The translations under genes and the position numbers were made by a program. The notes beneath the pieces are model-generated. The model searched no databases and was not told where the DNA came from. It saw only the letters and a program-made list of their open reading frames with translations. From positions 25,493 through 89,492 of the forward strand of contig JAUCBJ010009156.1 of NCBI GenBank assembly GCA_032718475.1: DNA of 64,000 bases. The letters are read 5' to 3'. Every line of letters starts with the position of its first letter. Positions within the stretch are counted from its first letter, which is position 1. This stretch comes from Nemertoderma westbladi (Eukaryota; Xenacoelomorpha; Nemertodermatida; Nemertodermatidae). This document shows, piece after piece, positions 22,101 through 34,100 of the stretch.

Positions 22101-25100
22101 CAGCCTACCGACAAGAGCGGGAATTAAACTTCGACAGGGCAGGGTATTTCAACGGACCAGACTTCATAACGAGCACTTGGAAAAAACCGTGTCAGAAGAA
22201 CCGGCACATATTGACACGCACGACCTCACACGGATTCCACCACAAAATATGCACACACTCACGTCCTTTTCACGAGATATCGGTATCGCTCACAACAGTG
22301 TTCCTACATTTATCACGTCTTGGATTGTCATGAATGCCCCTCGCTATCGGATCTTGCCCGCTCTTAAATTACTTTATTACTGTATTATCAATATTACTAA
22401 CTTATTTATTTACTTAATAATTTTAAATTCTAATTAAGTTCTACTGTATGACCGGATTTCACCATTTACCCCGCGTATATTAAATAATCATCAAAATTCA
22501 AAAATAAAAGACAAAAATGTGTTCCAAAAACTAGCTTGTATAGAAATTATTCTAGAACAAATAATATTTGTTCTAGAACATACATTTTTATTTAATCTAT
22601 AACTGACATGTTCTAGAACATTTAAAACTACAAAAAGCGAAAACACTAGCTAGTATAAAAAAGAAGTACAGTTAAAAATCCAAAAATGTAGCCACGGGCG
22701 GAACTGACCCTGAAATATTTTCTTTAGGGGGGCGGGCAGGTACCTGAATAACGACACGATATTCCAGGACATGTTGTATAAAATAAGAGTTCCGTATAGC
22801 ATTACATTTATAAAACGTATGTCATTGTTACCTTGGCAACTCCTCTCCACCAGTTCCGTACTCCTCCCCACTAATTCCGTACTCTTCCCCACTAGTTCCG
22901 TACTCTTCCCCACTAGTTCCGTACTCCTACCCACTAGTTCCGTACTCCTCCCCACTAGTTCCGTACTCCTCCCCACTAGTTCCGTACTCTTCCCCAATAG
23001 TTCCGTACTCCTCCCCACTAGTTCCGTACTCTTCCCCACTAGTTCCGTACTCCTACCCACTAGTTCCGTACTCCTCCCCACTAGTTCCGTACTCCTCCCC
23101 ACTAGTTCCGTACTCTTCCCCAATAGTTCCGTACTCCTCCCCACTAGTTCCGTACTCTTCCCCACTAGTTCCGTACTCTTCCCCACTAGTTCCGTACTCT
23201 TCCCCACTAGTTCCGTACTCCTACCCACTAGTTCCGTACTCCTCCCCACTAGTTCCGTACTCCTCCCCACTAGTTCCGTACTCTTCCCCAATAGTTCCGT
23301 ACTCCTCCCCACTAATTCCGTACTCTTCCCCACTAGTTCCGTACTCTTCCCCACTAGTTCCGTACTCCTACCCACTAGTTCCGTACTCCTCCCCACTAGT
23401 TCCGTACTCCTCCCCACTAGTTCCGTACTCTTCCCCACTAGTTCCGTACTCCTCCCCACTAGTTCCGTACTCTTACCCACTAGTTCCGTACTCCTCCCCA
23501 CTAGTTCCGTACTCCTCCCCACTAGTTCCGTACTCTTCCCCAATAGTTCCGTACTCCTCCCCACTAGTTCCGTACTCTTCCCCACTAGTTCCGTACTCTT
23601 CCCCACTAGTTCCGTAGTCTTCCCCACTAGTTCCGTACTCCTCCCCACTAGTTCCGTACTCCTCCCCACTAGTTCCGTACTCCTCCCCACTAGTTCCGTA
23701 CTCTTCCCCACTAGTTCCGTACTCCTCCCCACTAGTTCCGTACTCTTCCCCACTAGTTCCGTACTCCTCCCCACTAGTTCCGTGCTCCTCCCCACTAGTT
23801 CCGTACTCTTCCCCAATAGTTCCGTACTCCTCCCCACTAGTTCCGTACTCTTCCCCAATAGTTCCGTACTCCTCCCCACTAGTTCCGTAGTCTTCCCCAC
23901 TAGTTCCGTACTCCTCCCCACTAGTTCCGTACTCCTCCCCACTAGTTCCGTACTCCTCCCCACTAGTTCCGTACTCTTCCCCACTAGTTCCGTACTCCTC
24001 CCCACTAGTTCCGTACTCTTCCCCACTAGTTCCGTACTCCTCCCCACTAGTTCCGTGCTCCTCCCCACTAGTTCCGTACTCTTCCCCAATAGTTCCGTAC
24101 TCCTCCCCACTAGTTCCGTACTCCTCCCCACTAGTTCCGTACTCCTCCCCACTAGTTCCGTACTCCTCCCCACTAGTTCCGTACTCCTCTCCACTAGTTC
24201 CGTACTCCTCCCCACTAGTTCCGTGCTCCTCCCCACTAGTTCCGTACTCCTCCCCACTAGTTCCGTACTCTTCCCCAATAGTTCCGTACTCCTCCCCACT
24301 AGTTCCGTACTCTTCCCCAATAGTTCCGTACTCCTCCCCACTAGTTCCATACTCTTCCCCACTAGTTCCGTAATCCTCCCCACTAGTTCCGTACTCCTCC
24401 CCACTAGTTCCTTACCCCTTTAATGAGTTTATTACTTTTGTTAGAAACTCTTTAAAAAGAATACTACCATTAACAATGTTTTATTGTTTTTTTTAGATCA
24501 ACGTGTTGGTGGACACAGGCAGTAGCAACCTCGCAGTAGCTTGTACATCCTTTCCTATAATACAAGGTAGACATTACGATAGAAAACTTAGTTCTACTGA
24601 CGTGGATGAGAACGTCTCTGTGGATATTGGTTACACTGAGGGCAACTTGTAAGTAATTTTATAGCGAGGGAAATAACAAAACGAGGGCCGTAAAAGCTTT
24701 CTTATTTATTTACTTATAAACTATAAAATACTATAAACTATAACTATAAAATGTTGTTTTATTTAAAATATTCACTTTGAATTAGAAGTTTAACGTCACA
24801 AAGTTATCGCAGATTTGAGGTCAATTCTGAAATTTTGTGTAATTAAATAATATTGACCGCTATAATAGATATACATTGTAATTGAAGATGCAATTTCTAG
24901 AGTGAAACTTCTAGATCATTGATTGGATAATTATTTTATTGTCCGCAGATGCGGACAAATAAAGTCTTTATTGTCCGCACTTTTGCAGGCAATAAAGGAG
25001 ATATTATAAAGAAATAATATTTGCCATTGACATAAAACTAAAATTGAGAGAATATAAATATATTATAACAAAATGGTCTCACTTGCCGTTTTCTATTGAA

Positions 25101-28100
25101 ATATTGTCAACGGATTTCCTTAATTACATGTCCACAATATGTTTTTATTTGCTGGTCTGTTTGTTTGTCCGTTACGGTAGTATTTTAGTTCCAGTCCATT
25201 GGTGTCTGACATTAATTACACTTACCTTTAGATCCGGTCCTTTGGTGTCCGACTTGGTTTCGTATTCCAACAACGATGGTACAGAATTCCCCAACGTTCG
25301 AGCTAACATCGTCTGTATTAACCAAGCTAAGAGTTTCTTTATTAACGGGAGTGGATGGGAAGGGATTATGGGCCTAGCCTACCAACGGTTAGCCAAGGTG
25401 CGCTATATTTTAATCTACAGAGTTACAATCTTTGATACTTCCTGTAAGTTACTATCTAATTATTTGTGGTACAATCCCGTCTGCATTCCATGCTTCTAGG
25501 GGAATAGCTGACCGAACAGCGGGAATAATGGGAGGGGGGGGGGGGGGGGGGGGAGTGCATTATTAATCTGGAAATTTCACCTAAAGTGGAATAGAGAGGG
25601 GCAATTTGAATAATAAAGTAGTTGAAATAAACTTCTAACGAACTTGTACCTTTAATATTTAGCCAACGCCCAATGTAGAACCTTACTGGGATTCCTTGAT
25701 AACTAACAGCGACGTTGCGGATGTGTTCGCGATGCAATTATGCGGTGTAGAAGATCCGGCTTCGTATCAACTCAATGGCGTAATGGTTGGTGAGAAGTGA
25801 TAGTAGTTTATGTCAGAGGTTGTTGGTTTATTATAGATTACCGTGAACGGCCGCGGCCAAATAATATGTGATGTAACTAGAAACTTTCTTAATTTACTGT
25901 TACATTGTTTTTCTTCGCCATTATATTTTGCTCCCCAATGAGTCTAATAATACAATATAAAAACTAAAAAAATTAACAATACTAACTAACAGTGAAACTG
26001 TTTACTGACTGTATGTCACATTTATCGGATTTCTCCCAAACCCTAACGATATAGGCGTATCGAGGTAACAGTACCAACAGTATTAATGTATCACTTTTAC
26101 ATCATCATCGTACCATAATTTATTAATACTGAAAGATTTCCCGCCATTAACACTTAAAATGGTATAATAGCTTAACTATAAATTATGTTTGTTTATACTT
26201 TGTGAAATTTATCGAGCGAGGGCATAGTCAGTGATCTAAACTAAATATAATCTTATGTTTTATTTAGGCCTACCGGTAACCTGTACCACACAATGAATAA
26301 TTATTAACTGGTTTTAGACGTTGGGAGGGGTGTCTGAGAGTCAATACAAAGGGAATATATTGTTTGCCGCAATGTCGAAACAACGATACTACGAAATAAT
26401 TGTAACTGACATCACCGTCGATGGTTCTAGTCTGGAGTTGGATTGCAAAGAATATAACAACGATAGAGCGATAGTCGATAGTGGGACTACCAATTTACTG
26501 TGAGTAGTAGAGCGATAGTCGATATTGGGACTACCAATTTACTGTGAGTAGTAGAGCGATAGTCGATAGTGGGACTACCAATTTACTGTGAGTAGTAGAG
26601 CGATAGTCGATATGGGGACTACAAATTTACTGTGAGTAGTAGAGCGATAGTCGATAGTGGGACTACCAATTTACTGTGAGTAGTAGAGCGATAGTCGATA
26701 TGGGGACTACCAATTTACTGTGAGTAGTAGAGCGATAGTCGATAGTGGGACTACCAATTTACTGTGAGTATGAGTAGTAGAGCGATAGTCGATAGTGGGA
26801 CTACCGATTTACTGTGAGTAGTAGAGCGATAGTCGATATGGGGACTACCAATTTACTGTGAGTAGTAGAGCGATAGTCGATATGGGGACTACCAATTTAC
26901 TGTGAGTAGTAGAGCGATAGTCGATATGGGGACTACAAATTTACTGTGAGTAGTAGAGCGATAGTCGATAGTGGGACTACCAATTTACTGTGAGTAGTAG
27001 AGCGATAGTCGATATGGGGACTACCAATTTACTGTGAGTAGTAGAGCGATAGTCGATAGTGGGACTACCAATTTACTGTGAGTATGAGTAGTAGAGCGAT
27101 AGTCGATAGTGGGACTACCAATTTACTGTGAGTATGAGTAGTAGAGTGATAGTCCATAGTGGGACTAACAATTTACTGTGAGTAGTAGAGCGATAGTCGA
27201 TAGTGGGACTACCGATTTACTGTGAGTAGTAGAGCGATAGTCGATAGTGGGACTACCAATTTACTGTGAGTAATAGAGCGATAGTCGATAGTGGGACTAC
27301 CAATTTACTGTGAGTAGTAGAGCGATAGTCGATAGTGGGACTACCAATTTACTGTGATTAGTAGAGCGATAGTCGATATGGGGACTACCAATTTACTGTG
27401 AGTAGTAGAGCGATAGTCGATATTGGGACTACCAATTTACTGTGAGTAGTAGAGCGATAGTCGATAGTGGGACTACCAATTTACTGTGAGTAGTAGAGCG
27501 ATAGTCGATAGTGGGACTACCAATTTACTGTGAGTAGTAGAGCGATAGTCGATAGTGGGACTACCGATTTACTGTGAGTAGTAGAGCGATAGTCGATAGT
27601 GGGACTACCAATTTACTGTGAGTAGTAGAGCGATAGTCGATAGTGGGACTACCAATTTACTGTGAGTAGTAGAGCGATAGTCGATAGTGGGACTGCCAAT
27701 TTACTGTGAGTAGTAGAGCGATAGTCGATAGTGGGACTACCAATTTACTGTGGGTAGTAGAGCGATAGTCGATATGGGGACTACCAATTTACTGTGAGTA
27801 GTAGAGCGATAGTCGATATTGGGACTACCAATTTACTGTGAGTAGTAGAGCGATAGGCGATAGTGGGACTACCAATTTACTGTGAGTAGTAGAGCGATAG
27901 TCGATAGTGGGACTACCAATTTACTGTGAGTAGTAGAGCGATAGTCGATAGTGGGACTACCAATTTACTGTGAGTATGAGTAGTAGAGCGATAGTCGATA
28001 GTGGGACTACCAATTTACTGTGAGTAGTAGAGCGATAGTCGATAGTGGGACTACCAATTTACTGTGAGTATGGGTAGTAGAGCGATAGTCGATAGTGGGA

Positions 28101-31100
28101 CTACCGATTTACTGTGAGTAGTAGAGCGATAGTCGATAGTGGGACTACCAATTTACTGTGAGTAGTAGAGCGATAGTCGATAGTGGGACTACCAATTTAC
28201 TGTGAGTAGTAGAGCGATAGTCGATAGTGGGACTACCAATTTACTGTGAGTAGTAGAGCGATAGTCGATAGTGGGACTACCAATTTCCTTTGAGTATGAG
28301 TAGTAGAGCGATAGTCGATAGTGGGACTACCGATTTACTGTGAGTAGTAGAGCGATAGGCGATAGTGGGACTACCAATTTACTGTGAGTAGTAGAGCGAT
28401 AGTCGATAGTGGGACTACCAATTTACTGTGAGTAGTAGAGCGATAGTCGATAGTGGGACTACCAATTTCCTTTGAGTAGTAGAGCGATAGTCGATAGTGG
28501 GACTACCAATTTACTGTGAGTAGTAGAGCGATAGTCGATAGTGGGACTACCAATTTCCTTTGAGTATGAGTAGTAGAGCGATAGTCGATAGTGGGACTAC
28601 CGATTTACTGTGAGTAGTAGAGCGATAGGCGATAGTGGGACTACCAATTTACTATGAGTAGTAGAGCGATAGTCGATAGTGGGACTACCAATTTACTGTG
28701 AGTAGTAGAGCGATAGTCGATAGTGGGACTACCAATTTCCTTTGAGTATGAGTAGTAGAGCGATAGTCGATAGTGGGACTACCAATTTACTGTGAGTAGT
28801 AGAGCGATAGTCGATAGTGGGACTACCAATTTCCTTTGAGTATGAGTAGTAGAGCGATAGTCGATAATGGGACTACCGATTTACTGTGAGTAGTAGAGCG
28901 ATAGGCGATAGTGGGACTACCAATTTACTGTGAGTAGTAGAGCGATAGTCGATAGTGGGACTACCATTTTACTGTGAGTATGGGTAGTAGAGCGATAGTC
29001 GATAGTGGGACTACCAATTTACTGTGAGTAGTAGAGCGATAGTCGATAGTGGGACTACCAATTTCCTTTGAGTATGAGTAGTAGAGCGATAGTCGATAGT
29101 GGGACTACCGATTTACTGTGAGTAGTAGAGCGATAGGCGATAGTGGGACTACCAATTTACTGTGAGTAGTAGAGCGATAGTCGATATTGGGACTACCAAT
29201 TTACTGTGAGTAGTAGAGCGATAGGCGATAGTGGGACTACCAATTTACTGTGAGTAGTAGAGCGATAGTCGATAGTGGGACTACCAATTTACTGTAAGTA
29301 GTAGAGTGATAGTCCATAGTGGGACTACCAATTTACTGTGAGAAGTAGAGCGATAGTCGATAGTGGGACTACCAATTTACTGTGAGTAGTAGAGCGATAG
29401 TCGATAGTGGGACTACCAATTTACTGTGAGTAGTAGAGCGATAGTCGATATTGGGACTACCAATTTACTGTGAGTAGTAGAGCGATAGTCGATATGGGGA
29501 CTACCAATTTACTGTGAGTAGTAGAGCGATAGTCGATAGTGGGACTACCAATTTACTGTGAGTAGTAGAGCGATAGTCGATAGTGGGACTACCAATTTAC
29601 TGTGAGTAGTAGAGCGATAGTCGATAGTGGGACTACCAATTTACTGTGAGTATGAGTAGTAGAGCGATAGTCGATAGTGGGACTACCAATTTACTGTGAG
29701 TATGAGTAGTAGAGCGATAGTCGATATGGGGACTACCAATTTACTGTGAGTATGAGTAGTAGAGCGATAGTCGATATGGGGACGACCAATTTACTGTGAG
29801 TAGTAGAGCGATAGTCGATAGTGGGACTACCAATTTACTGTGAGTAGTAGAGCGATAGTCGATATTGGGACTACCAATTTACTGTGAGTAGTAGAGCGAT
29901 AGTCGATATGGGGACTACCAATTTACTGTGAGTAGTAGAGCGATAGTCGATATGGGGACTACCAATTTACTGTGAGTAGTAGAGCGATAGTCGATATGGG
30001 GACTACCAATTTACTGTGAGTATGAGTAGTAGAGCGATAGTCGATATGGGGACTACCAATTTACTGTGAGTATGAGTAGTAGAGCGATAGTCGATAGTGG
30101 GACTACCAATTTACTGTGAGTAGTAGAGCGATAGTCGATAGTGGGACTACCAATTTACTGTGAGTAGTAGAGCGATAGTCGATAGTGGGACTACCAATTT
30201 ACTGTGAGTATGAGTAGTAGAGCGATAGTCGATAGTGGGACTACCAATTTACTGTGAGTATGAGTAGTAGAGCGATAGTCGATATGGGGACTACCAATTT
30301 ACTGTGAGTATGAGTAGTAGAGCGATAGTCGATATGGGGACTACCAATTTACTGTGAGTAGTAGAGCGATAGTCGATAGTGGGACTACCAATTTACTGTG
30401 AGTAGTAGAGCGATAGTCGATAGTGGGACTACCAATTTACTGTGAGTATGAGTAGTAGAGCGATAGTCGATAGTGGGACTACCAATTTACTGTGAGTAGT
30501 AGAGCGATAGTCGATAGTGGGACTGCCAATTTACTGTGAGTAGTAGAGCGATAGTCGATAGTGGGACTACCAATTTACTGTGAGTAGTAGAGCGATAGTC
30601 GATAGTGGGACTACCAATTTACTGTGAGTATGAGTAGTAGAGCGATAGTCGATAGTGGGACTACCAATTTACTGTGAGTATGAGTAGTAGAGTGATAGTC
30701 CATAGTGGGACTAACAATTTACTGTGAGTAGTAGAGCGATAGTCGATAGTGGGACTACCAATTTACTGTGAGTAGTAGAGCGATAGTCGATAGTGGGACT
30801 ACCAATTTACTGTGAGTAGTAGAGCGATAGTCGATATGGGGACTACCAATTTACTGTGAGTAGTAGAGCGATAGTCGATATTGGGACTACCAATTTACTG
30901 TGAGTAGTAGAGCGATAGGCGATAGTGGGACTACAAATTTGCTGTGAGTAGTAGAGCGATAGTCGATAGTGGGACTACCAATTTACTGTGAGTAGTAGAG
31001 AGATAGTCGATAGTGGGACTACCAATTTACTGTGAGTAGTAGAGCGATAGTCGATAGTGGGACTACCAATTTACTGTGAGTAGTAGAGCGATAGTCGATA

Positions 31101-34100
31101 TGGGGACTACCAATTTACTGTGAGTAGTGGAGCGATAGTCGATATGGGGACTACCAATTTACTGTGAGTAGTGGAGCGATAGTCGATATGGGGACTACCA
31201 ATTTACTGTGAGTAGTGGAGCGATAGTCGATATGGGGACTACCAATTTACTGTGAGTAGTGGAGCGATAGTCGATATGGGGACTACCAATTTACTGTGAG
31301 TAGTGGAGCGATAGTCGATATGGGGACTACCAATTTACTGTGAGTAGTGGAGCGATAGTCGATATGGGGACTACCAATTTACTGTGAGTAACAGAGCGAT
31401 AGTCGATATTGGGACTACAAATTTGCTGTGAGTAGTAGAGCGATAGTCGATAGTGGGACTACCAATTTACTGTGAGTAGTGGAGCGATAGTCGATATGGG
31501 GACTACCAATTTACTGTGAGTAGTACAGCGATAGTCTATATTGGGACTACAAATTTACTGTGAGTAGTAGAGCGATAGTCGATAGTGGGACTACCAATTT
31601 ACTGTGAGTAGTAGAGCGATAGTCGATAGTGGGACTACCAATTTACTGTGAGTAGTAGAGCGATAGTCGATAGTGGGACTACCAATTTACTGTGAGTAGT
31701 AGAGCGATAGTCGATATTGGGACTACCAATTTACTGTGAGTAGTGGAGCGATAGTCGATATGGGGACTACCAATTTACTGTGAGTAGTGGAGCGATAGTC
31801 GATAGTGGGACTACCAATTTACTGTGAGTAGTAGAGCGATAGTCGATATTGGGACTACCAATTTACTGTGAGTAGTAGAGCGATAGTCGATATTGGGACT
31901 ACAAATTTACTGTGAGTAGTAGAGCGATAGTCGATATGGGGACTACCAATTTACTGTGAGTAGTAGAGCGATAGGCGATAGTGGGACTACCAATTTGCTG
32001 TGTGTAAATTTAGAAAATTTCCACCACAACCCAACCGCCAACCCTTTACTTTTCACATAATTAATTATTTTTCCCAACTTTCCCCGTTATAGACTAACGC
32101 CTCGTGTTTACGAATCAGTTGTTGAATCATTGGCTGCATCCCGTCCGGACATTCCGGATGAGTTCTGGCGTGGCGAGGACCTTAAGTGTTGGAGTAAGAG
32201 CAGAGAACCTGAATGGGATCGATTCCCTAACATTGAGATCAGTGTAGCCGCCGCTTCCAACTGGACCAACAGTTTAACCCTAACCCTAATCCCCCAGGTG
32301 GGTTGTAACCCTACTCCCCCAGGTGGGTTGTAATCCTACTCCCCCAGGTGGGTTGTATTGTAACCCTACTCCCCCAGGTGGGTTGTAACCCTAATCCCCC
32401 AGGTGGGTTGTATTGTAACCCTACTCCCCCAGGTGGGTTGTATTGTAACCCTACTCCCCCAGGTGGGTTGTAACCCTAATCCCCCAGGTGGGTTGTATTG
32501 TAACCCTACTCCCCCAGGTGGGTTGTAACCCTAATCCCCCAGGTGGGTTGTATTGTAACCCTACTCCCGCAGGTGGGTTGTAACCCTACTCCCCCAGGTG
32601 GGTTGTATTGAACTCCCCCAGGTGGGTTGTATTGTAACCCCACTCCCCCAGGTGGGTTGTAACCCTAATCCCCCAGGTGGGTTGTATTGTAACCCTACTC
32701 CCCCAGGTGGGTTGTAACACTAATCCCCCAGGTGGGTTTTAACCCTACTCCCCCAGGTGGGTTGTATTGTAACCCTACTCCCCCAGGTGGGTTATAACCC
32801 TACTCCCCCAGGTGGGTTGTATTGTAACCCTACTCCCCCAGGTGGGTTGTAACCCTAATCCCCCAGGTGGGTTGTAACCCTACCCCCCCAGGTGGGTTGT
32901 ATTGTAACCCTACTCCCCCAGGTGGGTTGTAACACTAATCTCCCAGGTGGGTTGTAACCGTACTCCCCCAGGTGGGTTGTAACCCTACTACCCCAGGTGG
33001 GTTGTATTGTAACCCTACTCCCCCAGGTGGGTTGTAACCCTACTCCCCCAGGTGGGTTGTATTGTAACCCTACTCCCCCAGGTGGGTTGTAACCCTACTC
33101 CCCCAGGTGGGTTGTATTGTAACCCTACTCCCCCAGGTGGGTTGTAACCCTACTCCCCCAGGTGGGTTGTATTGTAACCCTACTTCCCCAGGTGGGTTGT
33201 AACCCTACTCCCCCAGGTGGGTTGTAACCCTACTCCCCCAGGTGGATTGTAACCCTACTCCCCCAGGTGGGTTGTAACACTAATCCCCCAGGTGGGTTGT
33301 AACACTACTCCCCCAGGTGGGTTGTATTGTAACCCTACTCCCCCAGGTGGGTTGTAACCCTACTCCCCCAGGTGGGTTGTAACCCTACTCCCCCAGGTGG
33401 GTTGTAACACTAATCCCCCAGGTGGGTTGTAACCCTACTCCCCCAGGTGGGTTGTAACACTAATCCCCCAGGTGGGTTGTAACCCTACTCCCCCAGGTGG
33501 GTTGTAACCCTAATCCCCCAGGTGGGTTGTAACCCTACCCCCCCAGGTGGGTTGTATTGTAACCCTACTCCCCCAGGTGGGTTGTAACACTAATCTCCCA
33601 GGTGGGTTGTAACCGTACTCCCCCAGGTGGGTTGTAACCCTACTACCCCAGGTGGGTTGTATTTTGTATTGTAACCCTACTCCCCCAGGTGGGTTGTAAC
33701 CCTACTCCCCCAGGTGGGTTGTATTGTAACCCTACTCCCCCAGGTGGGTTGTAACCCTACTCCCCCAGGTGGGTTGTATTGTAACCCTACTCCCCCAGGT
33801 GGGTTGTAACCCTACTCCCCCAGGTGGGTTGTATTGTAACCCTACTTCCCCAGGTGGGTTGTAACCCTACTTCCCCAGGTGGGTTGTAACCCTACTCCCC
33901 CAGGTGGGTTGTAACCCTACTCCCCCAGGTGGATTGTAACCCTACTCCCCCAGGTGGGTTGTAACACTAATCCCCCAGGTGGGTTGTAACACTACTCCCC
34001 CAGGTGGGTTGTATTGTAACCCTACTCCCCCAGGTGGGTTGTAACCCTACTCCCCCAGGTGGGTTGTAACCCTACTCCCCCAGGTGGGTTGTAACACTAA

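Noticed and set aside
22650-24423. Frames of 550 and 584 codons on both strands over the 21-bp array
   Set aside because: The unit is a multiple of three without stops, so any frame stays open; the peptides are pure heptad repeats on both strands with no other domain.
25044-25499. 151-codon plus-strand frame
   Set aside because: It is exon 3 of the BACE-like gene with read-through of its flanking introns; the splice signals and homology define the true exon.
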